From contig NC_052670.1 in the NCBI RefSeq assembly GCF_016802725.1, positions 9,196,141-9,260,140 of the forward strand: DNA of 64,000 bases. Reading direction: 5' to 3'. Below, in pieces: positions 1-13,282 of the stretch. The notes beneath the pieces were generated by a model that was not told where the DNA came from, searched no databases, and saw only the letters and a program-made list of their open reading frames with translations. Source of the stretch: Solenopsis invicta. Lineage: Eukaryota > Arthropoda > Insecta > Hymenoptera > Formicidae. The translations under genes were made by a program, and so were the position numbers. Position 1 is the stretch's first letter. Each line of letters opens with the position of its first letter.

Positions 1-3000
1 TTCAGAGATTTCAACGCTAGTAGTAAATTTGTTTAACATTAGGTACTAATTCTGTCCTCCTTCGCTCTTTCTCTTTCTTTCTCTCGTTAAGTGGCTTACA
101 ATTCGTACAACTCGCCTATCATGTAAAACTATGACGTCTAAGATGTCCGAATTAACGCTAGATCTCGATAATAATCAGATCGGATAAATTAATAGTCGTA
201 ACTGTGTATGTATCAACTAGGCTAGACTTCGACGGAAAAATATATTTATAAAAAGTTATAATATATATCATATATTAATATACGTTTCAAGCGTTCTATA
301 TATATATATGTGTATTTATATATATATATATATATATATATTCATTTATTTATTTATATATATATTTATATATTTATATTTATATACGTATGTATCATTA
401 CTAATCTTCTACTTATCTCTAAGCTTCATCCTCGCGAATCGCATCTCATACATACTTCAACTTCTACCTCGGTCCCCCCTCGAAACGAGGAGACCCATTA
501 TGTGTTCCTAGGTTCATTTTAGTTTCAATTTATAAGTAACTGGCTAAACTCTCCTCTCCTGTTAAATGTACAGACAAATAAGAGATGTACAGAGAGATGT
601 ACAGACTCGGTATTTTCTTTCGAGGGATTGAAATGAAATAATGCATGAAACATCGTTACGTCTCCCGCGACACTCGTCAAACAATGCAAAAGAAATCACG
701 CGAAGCCTATAATCGCGAACAACGCGCCTCACACGCGACCCCCGTTTATAACAATGCCGGACAAACGAATTCATTTACATTCATTTACCGAGTCGAAAGT
801 CGCTCTAATCGACCACATTCGATCGCGTCATTGTCTTGGATGGAATCCGTTCCTTATTGGCTTAAACAACATGAACGTTACGAGCTCCTTGAACACGTTT
901 ATACAAATCTTCGTATTTTTTTTTTTTTTTTTACTTATTTTCCTTTTATTAAAGCATCAACGCTCGATAATAATATTGTAAGCTTATTAGATTTCTGACT
1001 TTTTTTTTGAACACCGAGCTACCGCTACACCTCTCGCACTCATTCTCTCCATCTCTCGCGCTCTCCTTTCTCACACATTCACGCACACATGTATACGCAT
1101 GTACACTTGTTTTTCTTTCTCTCTCTTTTACACTCTTTCTTTCTCGTTCTCTCTTGAAAAATATTTCGTGGTGCACGCTGGTTCGCCCTGTTTTTTTTTC
1201 TTTTTCATGCATTACTTGATTCCAACGTTTACGTACAATTCTACGATCTTAATATCGCGAGTGTCTCCCAACTAGTGTGTCGTCAACATGATTATTAAAA
1301 CTCGCTAATAAGGTGAACATCCTTACACGTTTCGCCCTCTCTTACATCTCTTCTGCCTTTTCTTCGCGTGTCGCGTATAAACGCACGTGTTTGTGTGTAA
1401 CCGTGTCCGAGTTTGTGTGCAAGGGGGGGCCACCTTCCTATCGTTTAATGAATACCGTTTTGTGCGTCTTCTAACGATTAACCATCACAATGACCAACGG
1501 TGCCTAGTTTACAATTAATATCTTTGGTATCATGCCTGAGTCTTCCGTTTACAAAAAAAATCACTAAATAATTATTTATAGAACCTCGTTCGGGTACGCG
1601 AACCGTTTGTTGTATCAAACTTAGAAAAAGATTCGTCTTTCGCGCGAAACAAGCGATTAGAAACGCTACTTAGCTCCCGGAAGGGATAATTGAATATACT
1701 TGCGACAAGGAATGTCGGATTGATATTATATGGCAGCTTCGGACCACCGTGGAAAATACAACCACGGGAAATGATGATTCCTGCTATTGCTACTTGTTTC
1801 AAGCACAAAATATCGGTTTTACCTTAAAGTCTACACCGCGTGGCAGTTCAAGATAATTTCCACGTTTGTTTGATAGTCATTGAGATACCTCTAGGTATGC
1901 TGACATCGTCGTTTTCTTTTTTTCTTTTTAGAAATTTGCGCTGATTCACGAGGACTATTCGATCATGCTACTAATAGAGTTAACAATTTGCTTCAATAAA
2001 CTTTCGTTAGCTCTCTAACGAAGTGTGTAATAAAGAATAATTTGTGCTTGGAACGATTACTTAAGTAATAATAGAAAAGTTTGTGTTCCAAATTTGTGTA
2101 AAAAAGGTATTTCTCGTTCATAAAACGATGTGTAAAAATTTATTAAAAAAAAAAAATAAAATAAATGCATGGAGCTTCGCCCTTAGGGGATCCTTTCAGT
2201 CTTACCGTTGAGGGATAATTTTTTGGCGAGCTCTCGGGATGTGTACTTTAATATAGGATAAACAAATTGAACGATTAATAAGAAAAGGAGTGGTAATAGA
2301 ATCTATAAAAATTTACAACCTGTAGTAATGTATCCGTGTACTTGTGTGCGTGTCAAAGAGTTCAAAGGTTCGATTGTTCACGAAAATTCCACGATCTGTG
2401 AAAGACAATCTGGAATGTAGCTGTTTTCGCGACGCCGTAGAATTGCGGGAGACAGAGATGTCAGAAATTAATGGTGCGCGTCATCGCGTGACGCACGACT
2501 GTAAAATGGATATAAAGAATCGTACAAAAAGATATTTACAAAGCGTAACGACGAATTCTTGTGAACAAAAGACCATGAAATTCCATCACCACGTGCTGTC
2601 TGTCTCGTAATCTCAGATCCGTCGAGAGAGCCCGATGAGTGAATAAAGCCCTCCCCACGTTTCTCTCGTTCCCTTCAACGTTCAGAGAGCATCTCTCATA
2701 TAGAATATATCACATACATGTTTACTTCTCTAAACACACTGAAATAAGAAGCACTTTAAGATAGATGTCTACATACACCATCGGGCCCAGATTAGATGGA
2801 TTCAGATTAGATGGATTGATTCTCGTTTTTTTTCGTTTCCAAACCTCCTGTCTTTGTAACCCCTAACTGATGTATATGCTTTTGTATATATGTATTATGT
2901 ACATATAAGCGCAGTGCATCTCACCTTTCCTCCCGCTCTCTCTCTCTCGCTTTCTTCACTCTCTATTACGTATATGTGCAGGCGTCGAGAACACGCGTCT

Positions 3001-3989
3001 CCGAAGCATACACAAGAACTAGAACCGACATTCGCATACAAGAAACTAGAAAGTAATATCGTCTCGAACGAGTATTTTAACGTATCCTATGAACAATAGC
3101 AATGTAATCTCGGTTAATTAGCTACTGCATGGATACGTCAATTAACGCATTCTTAAATCATGCAATATAGCAATCTCCACAATTTTATGCATAATTTAAA
3201 TTTTTGCAAAACGTGATAATAAAATATCACTGGCTAAGATTTACATTTCATCAAAATATTAAAAACACATTAAAATGTGTAAATTACATTAAAATTGCGG
3301 ACAATTTTATTTTACAATAAAATTTTTTAATGTTATTATTTTTCAAGTAACTCTTTGAATCCAACAATCTTCACGTGGTGTAAATAAATTTTTTATACTA
3401 TTTATAATATATTTAAAAAAAAATAAAAAATTATAAAAGAATTGAGACAAAACAAATAAAAATATGAATGTAAAATACATAGAGACGTTACTATGTACAC
3501 TTAATTAAAAATGCATTTCACATGATCCATTTGGTCAATCGCGAAAAACATTCGGCCAACAATGTCGATCATCACGATCGTCTTCAATTTCGAGGCACGC
3601 AGCAGTGTTACGTGGTCTATAATGGCACTATCAATCACTCGTATTAAATATTACAACGTTAGAAAAATTGCGTGTTTCGAATTTGCGGATAGTCTCCTTT
3701 TAATTGACTTTATGAAAAAAGCCTTGTCGTAATACTATGCTGTGTTAGCTTTACAATATACCGACCTCGATACTAATTGTCAATTAATAAAATAGTGGAG
3801 ATTACGACATTTTCTTGCGAACCATCGCGTAACGTTTGCACTATTTTGTCAATCGAGCCTAATCACCAAAGTTCACTCGAGTTTACAGTTCGAGCATCGA
3901 TAATCGTAGAATCTCTCTCGTTTTTCTGTATTCTGTATGCTCATTCTTTTGCAGATTAGAGCTAAAAATCTACGATAGCCGACAATCGC
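1..3989. other. Non-coding DNA downstream of Sema1a (or distal 3' UTR)
   Basis: No recognisable gene. It holds a TA/TTTA low-complexity block at about 236-400, CT-rich tracts near 1040-1160 and 2930-2965, T-runs near 917-932, and an AT-rich stretch at about 3140-3530. Short open frames here match no family I know and have no coding character. Confidence 0.6.
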
Positions 3990-4011
3990 TAAAATGTTTG
4001 CGTTCGCCTTA

Positions 4012-4017
4012 TTTATT
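4012..4017 (-). terminator. Candidate Sema1a poly(A) signal AATAAA
   Basis: Reads AATAAA on the minus strand and is the first such hexamer I found after the stop. The choice of site is an inference; no transcript data are available here. Confidence 0.35.
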
Positions 4018-4561
4018 CTTCAATATGCATGGATAAAACGGGCTAATGATCATCGTAACGCCTATCGAAACGCTTCTGGCTGGAATGTCGTTCCTACGAG
4101 GATTACGAAATGCTACATTATGACGCTGCGATGATTCGCGAATAGATAACCTGCAAACAAACTGCTCTACGCACAGCTACTTGACTCGACGTTTCCCAAT
4201 GCTCGTGACGGATAATCGATTTAACGATTTAGAAAATTTCTTGATCGATTCCTGTTATGCAAACAAATGATAACGTCTAGACTCGATCGACGTAAAAGTC
4301 TGTTATCCTAATTTTTCATTGTGACCAAAGCAATATCAGTGTCGAAATGAAAGTCCCGCGCGAAATAAGAGGATTCAGGATTGAAGGCAAGAAAGTAAAG
4401 TATCGCGGCATCCATCGAAGTACTGCGAGATCTCTGGCCTGGACTCTCCTCTCGATTAGTCACTTTATACATTTTGGAATAACGCGCTAGAGCTGTAGAG
4501 CGCGCTCGTTCTCTCACTCTCTCATCCCCTCGCGTCGCCAAGCTGAAAGCAAAGTATGACA

Positions 4562-4637
4562 GCGATCGTGATGGCGACGGCGATGACGACGATGACGATG
4601 ACGATGATGGCGACGACGATGACGACGACGGTGACGA
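4562..4637. repeat. GAC/GAT trinucleotide microsatellite
   Basis: Imperfect run of GAC, GAT and GGC units just past the TAG that ends the open extension. Confidence 0.85.
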
Positions 4638-4934
4638 CTATGATCGATAGATGAAGCTGCAGGGTGGCGTTGGCGGCGGTGGTGGCTGTTGGCCGCTCAT
4701 GGCGATCGGTACGAGGGTGGGCGAGGGTGACGAGGAGGGAGGGGACGGGGAACTCGATGATACGCTCGACGATGGCGAAGGCGATTCCAGTGCCCTCGGG
4801 CCGGCGAGCTCACGATTTGACTGTCCCCCGGACGTCACAGCGCGACTACTCCTGCTGCCCGTTGTCGCGTTGTGGCGATTGCGCGCTGGCCGTCCTAGGC
4901 TCCGGTGACGGCCACCCCCCTCCTCGCTCGTTTC
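4638..4934 (-). other. In-frame open extension after the Sema1a TGA stop (candidate readthrough peptide)
   Basis: Directly after the TGA, 98 sense codons in the same frame run to TAG at 4638-4640. The peptide starts ETSEEGGGRHR, passes through a serine/proline-rich stretch (ESPSPSSSVSSSSPSPP) and ends QQPPPPPTPPCSFIYRS. The region is GC-rich, so stops are rare by chance; my rough estimate is that an open run this long would appear about one time in fifteen or twenty. The base after the stop is G, not the C preferred in well-known insect readthrough contexts. It may simply be 3' UTR. Confidence 0.35.
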
Positions 4935-5211
4935 TCAGAGATAAACCTTCTTAACGCTGCGCGTGGTCGCAAAGCCGTCATTGCGACGATACGCGTCACC
5001 CTGATGAGAGCGAAGGGTGCCGAAGTTGTCGCCGCGGGGACCTCCGCGGAAACCGTAGCCGTCTGGGAACTGAAAGAGGGTCTCCGTAGGCGTTGGCGGT
5101 GGTTTCCTCATGGTACCTTTCGGGGACTGAAGTTTCGGTGGTTGTGGAACTAACACCGGCTCCGCGTAGGTCACCTCCTCCTGCGGCAGCAGTTTCGGCT
5201 CGGGCGCCAGC
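4935..5211 (-). CDS. Sema1a: Sema1a terminal coding exon: cytoplasmic tail and stop
   Basis: 277 bp including the TGA stop at 4935-4937. It encodes (R)LAPEPKLLPQEE, a proline-rich patch VPQPPKLQSPKG...RKPPPTPTETLFQF, then a G/R-rich end, RSVKKVYL. The last three residues (V-Y-L) fit a class II PDZ ligand. The acceptor is a tandem CAGCAG, so the exon may start at 5214 with one extra serine. The downstream in-frame open stretch is listed separately. Confidence 0.94.
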
Positions 5212-8200
5212 CTGCTGAATGTGGATAAGCAGACATTACTAAGAGCGGCAAATGGAAAAAATTACCCCCTCTGTCAAGTTCGTTCCTCCGTTGAAGCAAA
5301 TATCTTACCTGTTCACGTTTTGGCGTTGCTCAAAATATTCGTACTCTGTGTCCGGATATGGTAGATTGTCGTCCTCGTCTTTCCTGCACTTTCTGCCGCA
5401 CAAATAACCGGCTACGAAGCCAACGAACAATGCGGCTAGCGCACCCGCTACCACGGCCATCACCAGAGTCTCCACCGAGTATTGTGGAGGAGGCGTGTCA
5501 GCCGCAGATACTTCCGGACCTGCAAATAATAGAATATCAATTCAATTATATACGATTATACGGATAACGGAAAAACGAATTCGTTTACGTCGGCTGGCTG
5601 CTTACCTGAATTGCCCTGTTCTTCGTCCTGCATGATATTGATGATTTCGCCGCCAGGGCTGTCCTTATTCGGTATAGAGTCCTGCGGGAACTTGTTTTGA
5701 TTGGCGGAGATAGCGCCGACGCTACCGGCGTCCTTGTTAAGGCTCTTGCTCGCCGGGCAGGACGCGTGCATGCCGGTCGCGACGCTCTGCAGGAACCTGC
5801 TGGCATCCGTCGACGCCGGACCGACCAACGCTCTGCACTTGTTCTCCACCTTGTCCCAGGCGCAGTACGGATCTTGCAGAGCCACGCACTCGCTGCACGA
5901 CAGTATCCTGTCGCTGTAGCAGCGATGAAGTCTCAGCGCCTGCACCTGACTGTCGGCGATGACGACCAATCGACCGTCCTCGAGGCCGTCGCCCGCCTGC
6001 GAGGCTCGGACCACTTTAATCCCACGAACCGGTACGGTCGGCGGGAACGCTTGTATCTCCTCGATCACGACAGGACTGACTTTTTGATGAGAATCGGCGG
6101 ACTCGGCGTTCACCGCCTTGATCACCTTGCCATTGTCCGTGCCGATGAAAAGGACGTCGTAGGTTTTGCCACCCGGAGTCTTCACTTGAGGATCCACGGC
6201 AATCTGAGTGAATCTGTAACTGAACATCGTAGCAGCACGTTATCGTAGCTTTCCGATTTGCAATATCAACGCGAGTGAACACGCGGGACGACCAATTTAC
6301 ATGTTATGATTCACTCGCTGCGTTTCGTTTTATAAAAAAAAAAAGAGATCCGCAGGGAAAATAAAAAAAACGTCTATCAACGTCGGGCATGTAGTAACGT
6401 AAACCACGCTGGCATCGATGCAAAACACGCGACGCGGCGATGCGCGACGAAAGCTCGAAAGCGTGGCACCGCGTGTGCGCGCGCATAGTTTGCGTTTAAT
6501 TTGGATTTCGGCTCGCGGCTGAAATCTCTCTCGGCTCTCGAGCGATTTTCACTTACTGGAAACTGGTGCGTATAACGATCGGCTGGCCGAAAAAGCTCGG
6601 CACCGACTCGTCCATCAGCGAGTGCGTGTTGATGAAGTTGAGCGTCAGATCCGGCAGTGTGCGCGAGTCGTTGGTGCATTGGCCTGGCCGCGGGTCCGGC
6701 ACCTTCGTGTCCTGCACCGGCAGCCAGTTGGAGTTCAGGGCGCTCTGCTCCTTGAAATTGCCGGCGAAGGTGTCGGCTATGTCCTGCAGCGAGAACGCGC
6801 ACACCGCCGAGCCACTTATGCTGTTCACCGGCGTCGTAAAGGTGCCGTAAATGAGCTGGGCCGACGTGCCGCCGTATTGGCCCGATATCAGCTCGGTCGT
6901 TGACTCTGCAATCGAGACATTCCTTAAATTACTCGGGGAAATGTATTCTCTACAGGACGTAGCGATATACGATTAATCCCGCATCTAACGTGGACTCGTA
7001 TCTGTTTCTAATGGCTTCTGTACACAGGACGCGGCAACGTTTGCAGGCGTTATCCCTGTGTGCAGGAACCATAACGACACACTCGCACATATTGTACATC
7101 TCGAATCAAATACTGAAGGGAGATCTGGATACGTATCTCGCGGATTTATGAAAGTTCGATATTAAAATATAAAATTTGATGTAAAAGTAATAGGTAACAT
7201 TTAGGTGTTGAAGTTACAAGACTTTTTCTTCTTTATTGTACCAGGTCGACTGGTTGGCCTGACTGGCGGCTCTTTTCTTTTCGCTAATATTTATTTTTTG
7301 TCGTGTTCTTAATTTATTTTGTGGCACAGTTTTACAAATATATATATATTTTAATTTAATTATTAAAAATTTATTAAACAAATAAAATAATTTTTTTTTT
7401 AAATAGTCGAAATACATTAAAGCATTTCTTAAATGCTTAATAAAAACTGCGAGCACGAGAGAATTAGCACTAGGCACTAGACTGGTTAGAATGATTCTGT
7501 GAAGTTTCGGATACGCGCTGTAATATTTGCTGTAATGAGTGCAGTAGTTCCAAACTTTGAAATTTTATAACTCCAACTCTTTGATCCATTGACATCTGAA
7601 TGTTACATGTTACTTTTACAATAGCAAACTTTATATCTTATATTAATATTGAACTTTTTGAAATTCTGCAAGATACGTACCTGGCTCTTCCCTTGTTATA
7701 AACTTGAACCGAATCTTATTAGATAACTTAAAGACTTGAAAATTTGAAAAATTCTAACGTCGAAATATCACAAGATATAACTATTTCAAGTTATAATTTA
7801 AATACTTTAAGGATGTATGGCTCATATCTCAAAGAATTACCAAAATGTGAAAACTTCATAAAATATTCCAGTTATAATAGTACGTTTGATTGTCTCTGTA
7901 AAATTGGAATACAATTCACTTATTGATTTAAAAGTTATTTAATTATTTGTTTCCTCTTGACTCCTATGTAAAATCGTATTTTACAGTATTTATTTGCAAA
8001 TTTGATGGAAAAGCAGCATTACAAATTAAATCAAAATTTTTACATATAAATAAAAATAATAAAACTCTAATAAATATTCGTGCAAAAATTCATTTAGATT
8101 CACTTATTCGTTTGAAAGTTGTTTATTTAAAATTGCATCAAAATGTAGTAATTTTCGCTCCAAAAAACCATGATAAATCAAATTGTTTATTGCTTTTTTC

Positions 8201-11200
8201 TTTGCAGCTAGTTTTAAATGAGCTAAAATTCGGATATTCATGATCAAAGTTTTTTGTTGATTAGGAAAAAAAGAATAAATCTAGGGAAGCCTTCAGTTTT
8301 TAAATTTCGATTTTAGCTCGTATTGTATAGCCAAAACATCCTTAAGTTATAAATTATTATAAAAAACGTGAAAGTCTTTTGGCGAAATCAGGATCAAGTG
8401 GACTACTTGGCCAAAGAAAGACCGAGTCATTCACCTGTGTAAACGAGAGGACATCCAGTGATTCTGAGATATACGTCCTCGTAAATACAATATACAAAAC
8501 GTCACAAAAGATTTTATTTTTTTCTATCATAAAAACAGTTTGGGAAAGCAGATGCGAGCTAGATGTGTTCAGACAGCAGGCAAGCTGCAAGAAAACTCGC
8601 ATGGTCACATACCGCGCGAGCACGCGACGTCCGTATACTTACGAATCTCATTAAAGTAGAATGGGAAGTCCCCGGTGACGGAGCAATTGAGACGCGACTT
8701 CAAGAAGGACGTCCACCTGTTACGGAAACGATGCGGTCCGCCCCGGTCGTATTTACAGACTCGCGCCACGCGAGAGTAGACGGCCTGCAAACGCGAAAAT
8801 TGCGTCTCGTAAATTTCACTGTAGAAAGAGCAAGGCGAGAAAATTTTATTTCCCACCCTCTCTCCCACTTCCCCTGCCTCCCAAAATGTGTCGCGGGGGA
8901 GGAAAGGGACGAGCGAATGAATGAGGAAATCTAGTTTCAGCTTTTACGCGCGCTATTAAAGTGACACGCACGTTTCCGGGCGGCACGAAGCGCCGCATAA
9001 AGATTGCCGCGAAACTTCCTGCGCGGAGCAGCCTGTACGAAATCCAACGTAACGCGACTTTCGGGGGAAAAAAAAATGTGATTCGCAAAATACACTGTGT
9101 GCGGAATACTCCGCGCGCGGGCGAAAATTATATATAGAGGGTGAATTTATCGTGACGTCCGTAATTAAAATAGAATTCGCGAGCGCGCGAGCACTCGAGC
9201 GCGTAAACGAATAGAAAAGCTGGGAGGAAACGGAACGGAGTCCGCGCCCGCGCGCGATTTCGAAGATCTCGGAATGATTTATTGTGCCCCCGCCGAGATT
9301 ATAAATTTATTCCGGGTCGCATAAAATTTCTCCGCGACGCTCGCCCGCGGGAGGAGCCCCCGCGCAATCTTTATCCGTAATACCCGCGCGTTCCAACTTT
9401 TTCCCCCTGCTCGGATTTATCCTTCGCTCGCCGTAAAATTATGCGTCATTATCAGAGAGCACGGAAAGCTCGCGGCTCCGCCTTTGACAATAAGTCGAGC
9501 TTCGACTTAAGCTTCGTCCACAATACGAGCCCGACGCTTGCGGCTTTCGCTGCCAACGCCCGGGGACACTCGTCCTACGTGCGTAACGAAGAGAAGAAGT
9601 GACGAGCACCTGAAAGCTCGATCTTCAATGCAAAACGACGCGGGCGAAAGAAATAGTAATCGCTTTACTCGCCGACATGGAAAAAAAAGAAAGAGAGAAA
9701 CGTCCGGGAAGAGCAACCGCGCGCGGCTACGGACTTTCGCGAAACTTTCGCGCATATTATCCGAGTCCGACGGGAAACTTAATTTCATCCGACGCGATTC
9801 TTCTTAGTCCATTGTTATCCATTGATCGCGCGCTAATTCGCACGGAACAAAATATTGTGACGGGACTTTTATAACCGCGAGCCGGTCTTTATCGTGCAAA
9901 TTTCGAGATCCACAGTGTAAAAGCGACGGAGTATTAAATCTTACGCGTGAGAATGACGCGGGGAAGGTTAATAGCGAAACTAATGCTGTTTAAGCGAGAG
10001 TCCCTTAATTGCATGATCGATTTTTGTCGTTTGGCCAACACGAATGTGTGTGTATGTGTGTGTGTGTGTGTGTATGCAATGTGCACTAGCGCTCCGCGGG
10101 ACTCGAAACTTTGAAATATGAACATTTCTGTTAACAATCTAATAACATTGGTCAACAATGAATATGTGTATTTAATATGTGTCCTACATTAAAACAGTGA
10201 ATTCTTCTTAATGTTATGATACTAATGATAAATGTTATAAGTATATTAAGAAAAATTGAACCGCAGCTCTAGTTTTCATCAATTTTCACATACAAATTTG
10301 TATCCCGATTTTATTTATTTTTTAATTTTTTCATTTATTTATATGTAAATAAACTATAAGCATAACAATAAAAAATATTACTTGTAGCTTTAGTTGAAGA
10401 AATGCAATACAGATAATACAAATTATTTTCATATTGCTAAATGCTGGAAAAAACACATTTAGTTGAAGTTAGTTCAAAATGCAGCTAAATGCAGATCTGA
10501 AAATAATTTTGCTCGTCTACCAATACAATTATGTAGGACGCCCCAGTATGAATAATGTTGCTTGCAAAAATATTTTGATAGTCTAACAAAGTGGCAATCA
10601 GACTGAGGCGTCCTACATAATTATTTTGATGGTATAAGAAAATTGTTTTCAGATCTGTATCTAAATTTTTTGGTAGCAAAGCTATTCTTTCCAGGACATA
10701 TTTATAAGGTAATAAAGACATCAGCTCGCTTTTCTATCATTCTATCTTTATTCTTTATTAAAACAAAAAAATGGTGTTTTGATACGGATCTCTATGTATA
10801 TCTCGAAAGCAAGCTAATTATGTCAAAACGAACTAAAATTTAATTAAAACTTTAAACATCGATAATTTCACGTGTTATTAACAATATTTTAGAAAAAAGT
10901 TGCCGCTCGCGTCATAACATTATGAAAACCTCACTATCATTATTTTTGGCCTCTTTAACGTCATTTTTTCAGTATTGTGAATTGATAGCCAAATTTCAAC
11001 AATAAATTTGTATTCAACAGGCAAAAATACATAAAAAAATGACTATTCATAGTCGTGATTGGAGACATAAAATTACCGTCAGATTCAATGAGACAATTAC
11101 TTACGGTAAAATTACGGTAATATAATAATTTGTTGGCACTTTTGGTAAAATTCATTGTCTTTAATAGTTTTATGTGCTGCGAATAAACTGTATTCATGTT

Positions 11201-13186
11201 TTCCACACTAATACACAAAATAAAACAATATTCTTTTATATTTTTATCAATTATACTCGCTAATTGATGAAGCAAATTTCTCTAATTGATGAAACCATAA
11301 ACTCTGTCTCTTATGATGAGAATGTGCGACCATCACTGTTAGGAATGATAATTTTGTCTCCGATGATGAGTCACGTAGTGAACAAAAATTAGAGAGCAAA
11401 GTGTAACTGAAAATTTTTTACGTAATTTTTCATTTTTATTAACATTTAAAAATTTAACTTTTTGCTTTATTACTTAAAATTATTCTATATTTTTGATTTA
11501 CATATACCTGCAGTATAGTGCAATTACAGAAAATTTATTTCGTTTTCTATGTATACACAATTCAATTTTTTTTTGTTTTTTGTCCCTTATATTAAAATTT
11601 TTGAGTTACACAGGTTAATCAATAAAACATTAATAAATAAATTAGCCCGTAAAGTATAATGATATAAAAAATATAAATTAAAACTATCCTGCACCTGTTA
11701 CATTTTGTTTTAAAAGTCTTACTAAAAAATGTTATTCAAAGTTTCACTAATCACTATGAACTTAGTTTCTTAATTACTATATGCTATATGTAGCATTTAA
11801 ATCTACAGTATAAAAATATTTTATGGACAATCTAAATAAAACGTTTTGCTCATGTTAAAAGCTAAATGACCTTTCAAGCTTCATATCAAATTTTTGTAGA
11901 ATGTTTTTCTAAATTACCATATGACCAGTTCTTCAAAATTACCGGATAATTTACCGTAATTTATCGAGCAAGACCAGATTGGGTCATTTTTATTTCTGCT
12001 CGTGATAAAAAAAAAATTACGTTGTCTAAGCGTAATTAATTAATAGAGCACAGTGCACAAAGGCTCTCTTTCGAAATCTATGTTGGGTAATAGGGTGTAG
12101 GGACGATTAATTGCCGACGATTCCTTACCTTGCCGCAATTGATATATTCTACAGCGGTCTCTCTGAAGAAGAAGTAGACGAAGTCTCCCTGGGACATGGA
12201 GCTCACGAAGTTCGGTGCTGCAATTAGAATATGTAGCCATTATTACTAACTGCTATTGCCATCGCGCGGCGTGGGCGGCGATAGTAAATGGCGCCATAAA
12301 TTCCCCTTATAAATAAATGAGCGTAATAACCACCTACTGGAACGCAATCGATGGTGTGTAATAAAGCAGACAACGCTCATACGGCGCGGCCCGGAAAATA
12401 AGGGGGGTGGAAAAATCTCGGCGCGATTTATTTAAAAACTTCCATTTCCACTCGCGACGTCGCGTCGCGCGATGAACATTAATTCCCGCGCGTTCGAGCA
12501 GCTCAAAAAGTTAAGGCAGCCGAGAGTACGGTTATTTACGGTAACAAACATCCCCCTTAATTGTGCCATTAATTTCGACAAACGTGGTAATTAATTGGGC
12601 GTAATTACCGGCGATTAAGTGCATCAAGACACTCACGTTGACAAACGGCGCATTAGGCCGATTATTAACGCTCGAAAATTATTACGTACGACTTGGCCGC
12701 GTTGACGATCATCGTCGCACCACTGGCACTGGTCGAAAATATAACGAACGCGACGCGCGGCCGGACCGTCGAGGGTGAATCAGCGGAGCGGACGCAAAAG
12801 TTTGACGACACGTCGGCGTCAAAGGTCGCTTATAGCATCCGAGCGCAACTACCCTCGCCAATAAGCCGGCTACGTGTAAGGGGTCCTTTTATTTTCTCTC
12901 TCTCTCTCTCTCTCGGTTATTTCTACGCCGTCGCCCGGTAAAACGTATGTCGTCGTCGCTACCGCTGCTGCGTCGCGGTTCCGCCGCACCGTTCCGGTCG
13001 ACCGCCCGATAAAGTGGGAAAACTTTATCGATTTATTAACTTGACAGGGTTTTCATAAGCTTCTTAGGATTCATAAAGTAATATTAATCTCGCCATGCCA
13101 CGTAGGTATATCCGAACGACCCGTCGCTCTCCGCCCCATAAATTCTCCTCGTTTTACCCAACCTCTTGGCGAGAGAGCTTCTCCAG

Positions 13187-13282
<96 letters not shown>

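Larger units (their letters stand above)
3990..4637 (-). other. Probable remaining 3' UTR of Sema1a
   Basis: Non-coding sequence after the last coding exon. A GAC/GAT trinucleotide tract lies at about 4562-4637. The first AATAAA on the minus strand downstream of the stop is at 4012-4017 (TTTATT on the plus strand), so cleavage near 3990 is plausible and would give a 3' UTR of about 0.9 kb. More distal AATAAA motifs exist in the AT-rich DNA to the left, so a longer UTR is possible. Confidence 0.45.
8785..12128 (-). other. Sema1a intron (3.3 kb)
   Basis: CpG-rich from 8900 to 9900 and AT-rich after 10160. It holds a TG repeat at 10045-10074, a CACGGAAAG-family MITE at 10444-10694 and several TTACGGTAA-type short repeats near 11090-11120 and 11940-11960. 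No coding exon seen. Confidence 0.7.

Noticed and set aside
6216..6224. Alternative acceptor TTACAG for the Sema/PSI exon
   Set aside because: It keeps the frame but would delete the conserved tyrosine-arginine before FTQIAVD; the upstream TTCAG fits the family.
5697..6248. 183-residue plus-strand open frame
   Set aside because: It is the shadow of the Sema1a PSI-domain exon on the other strand.
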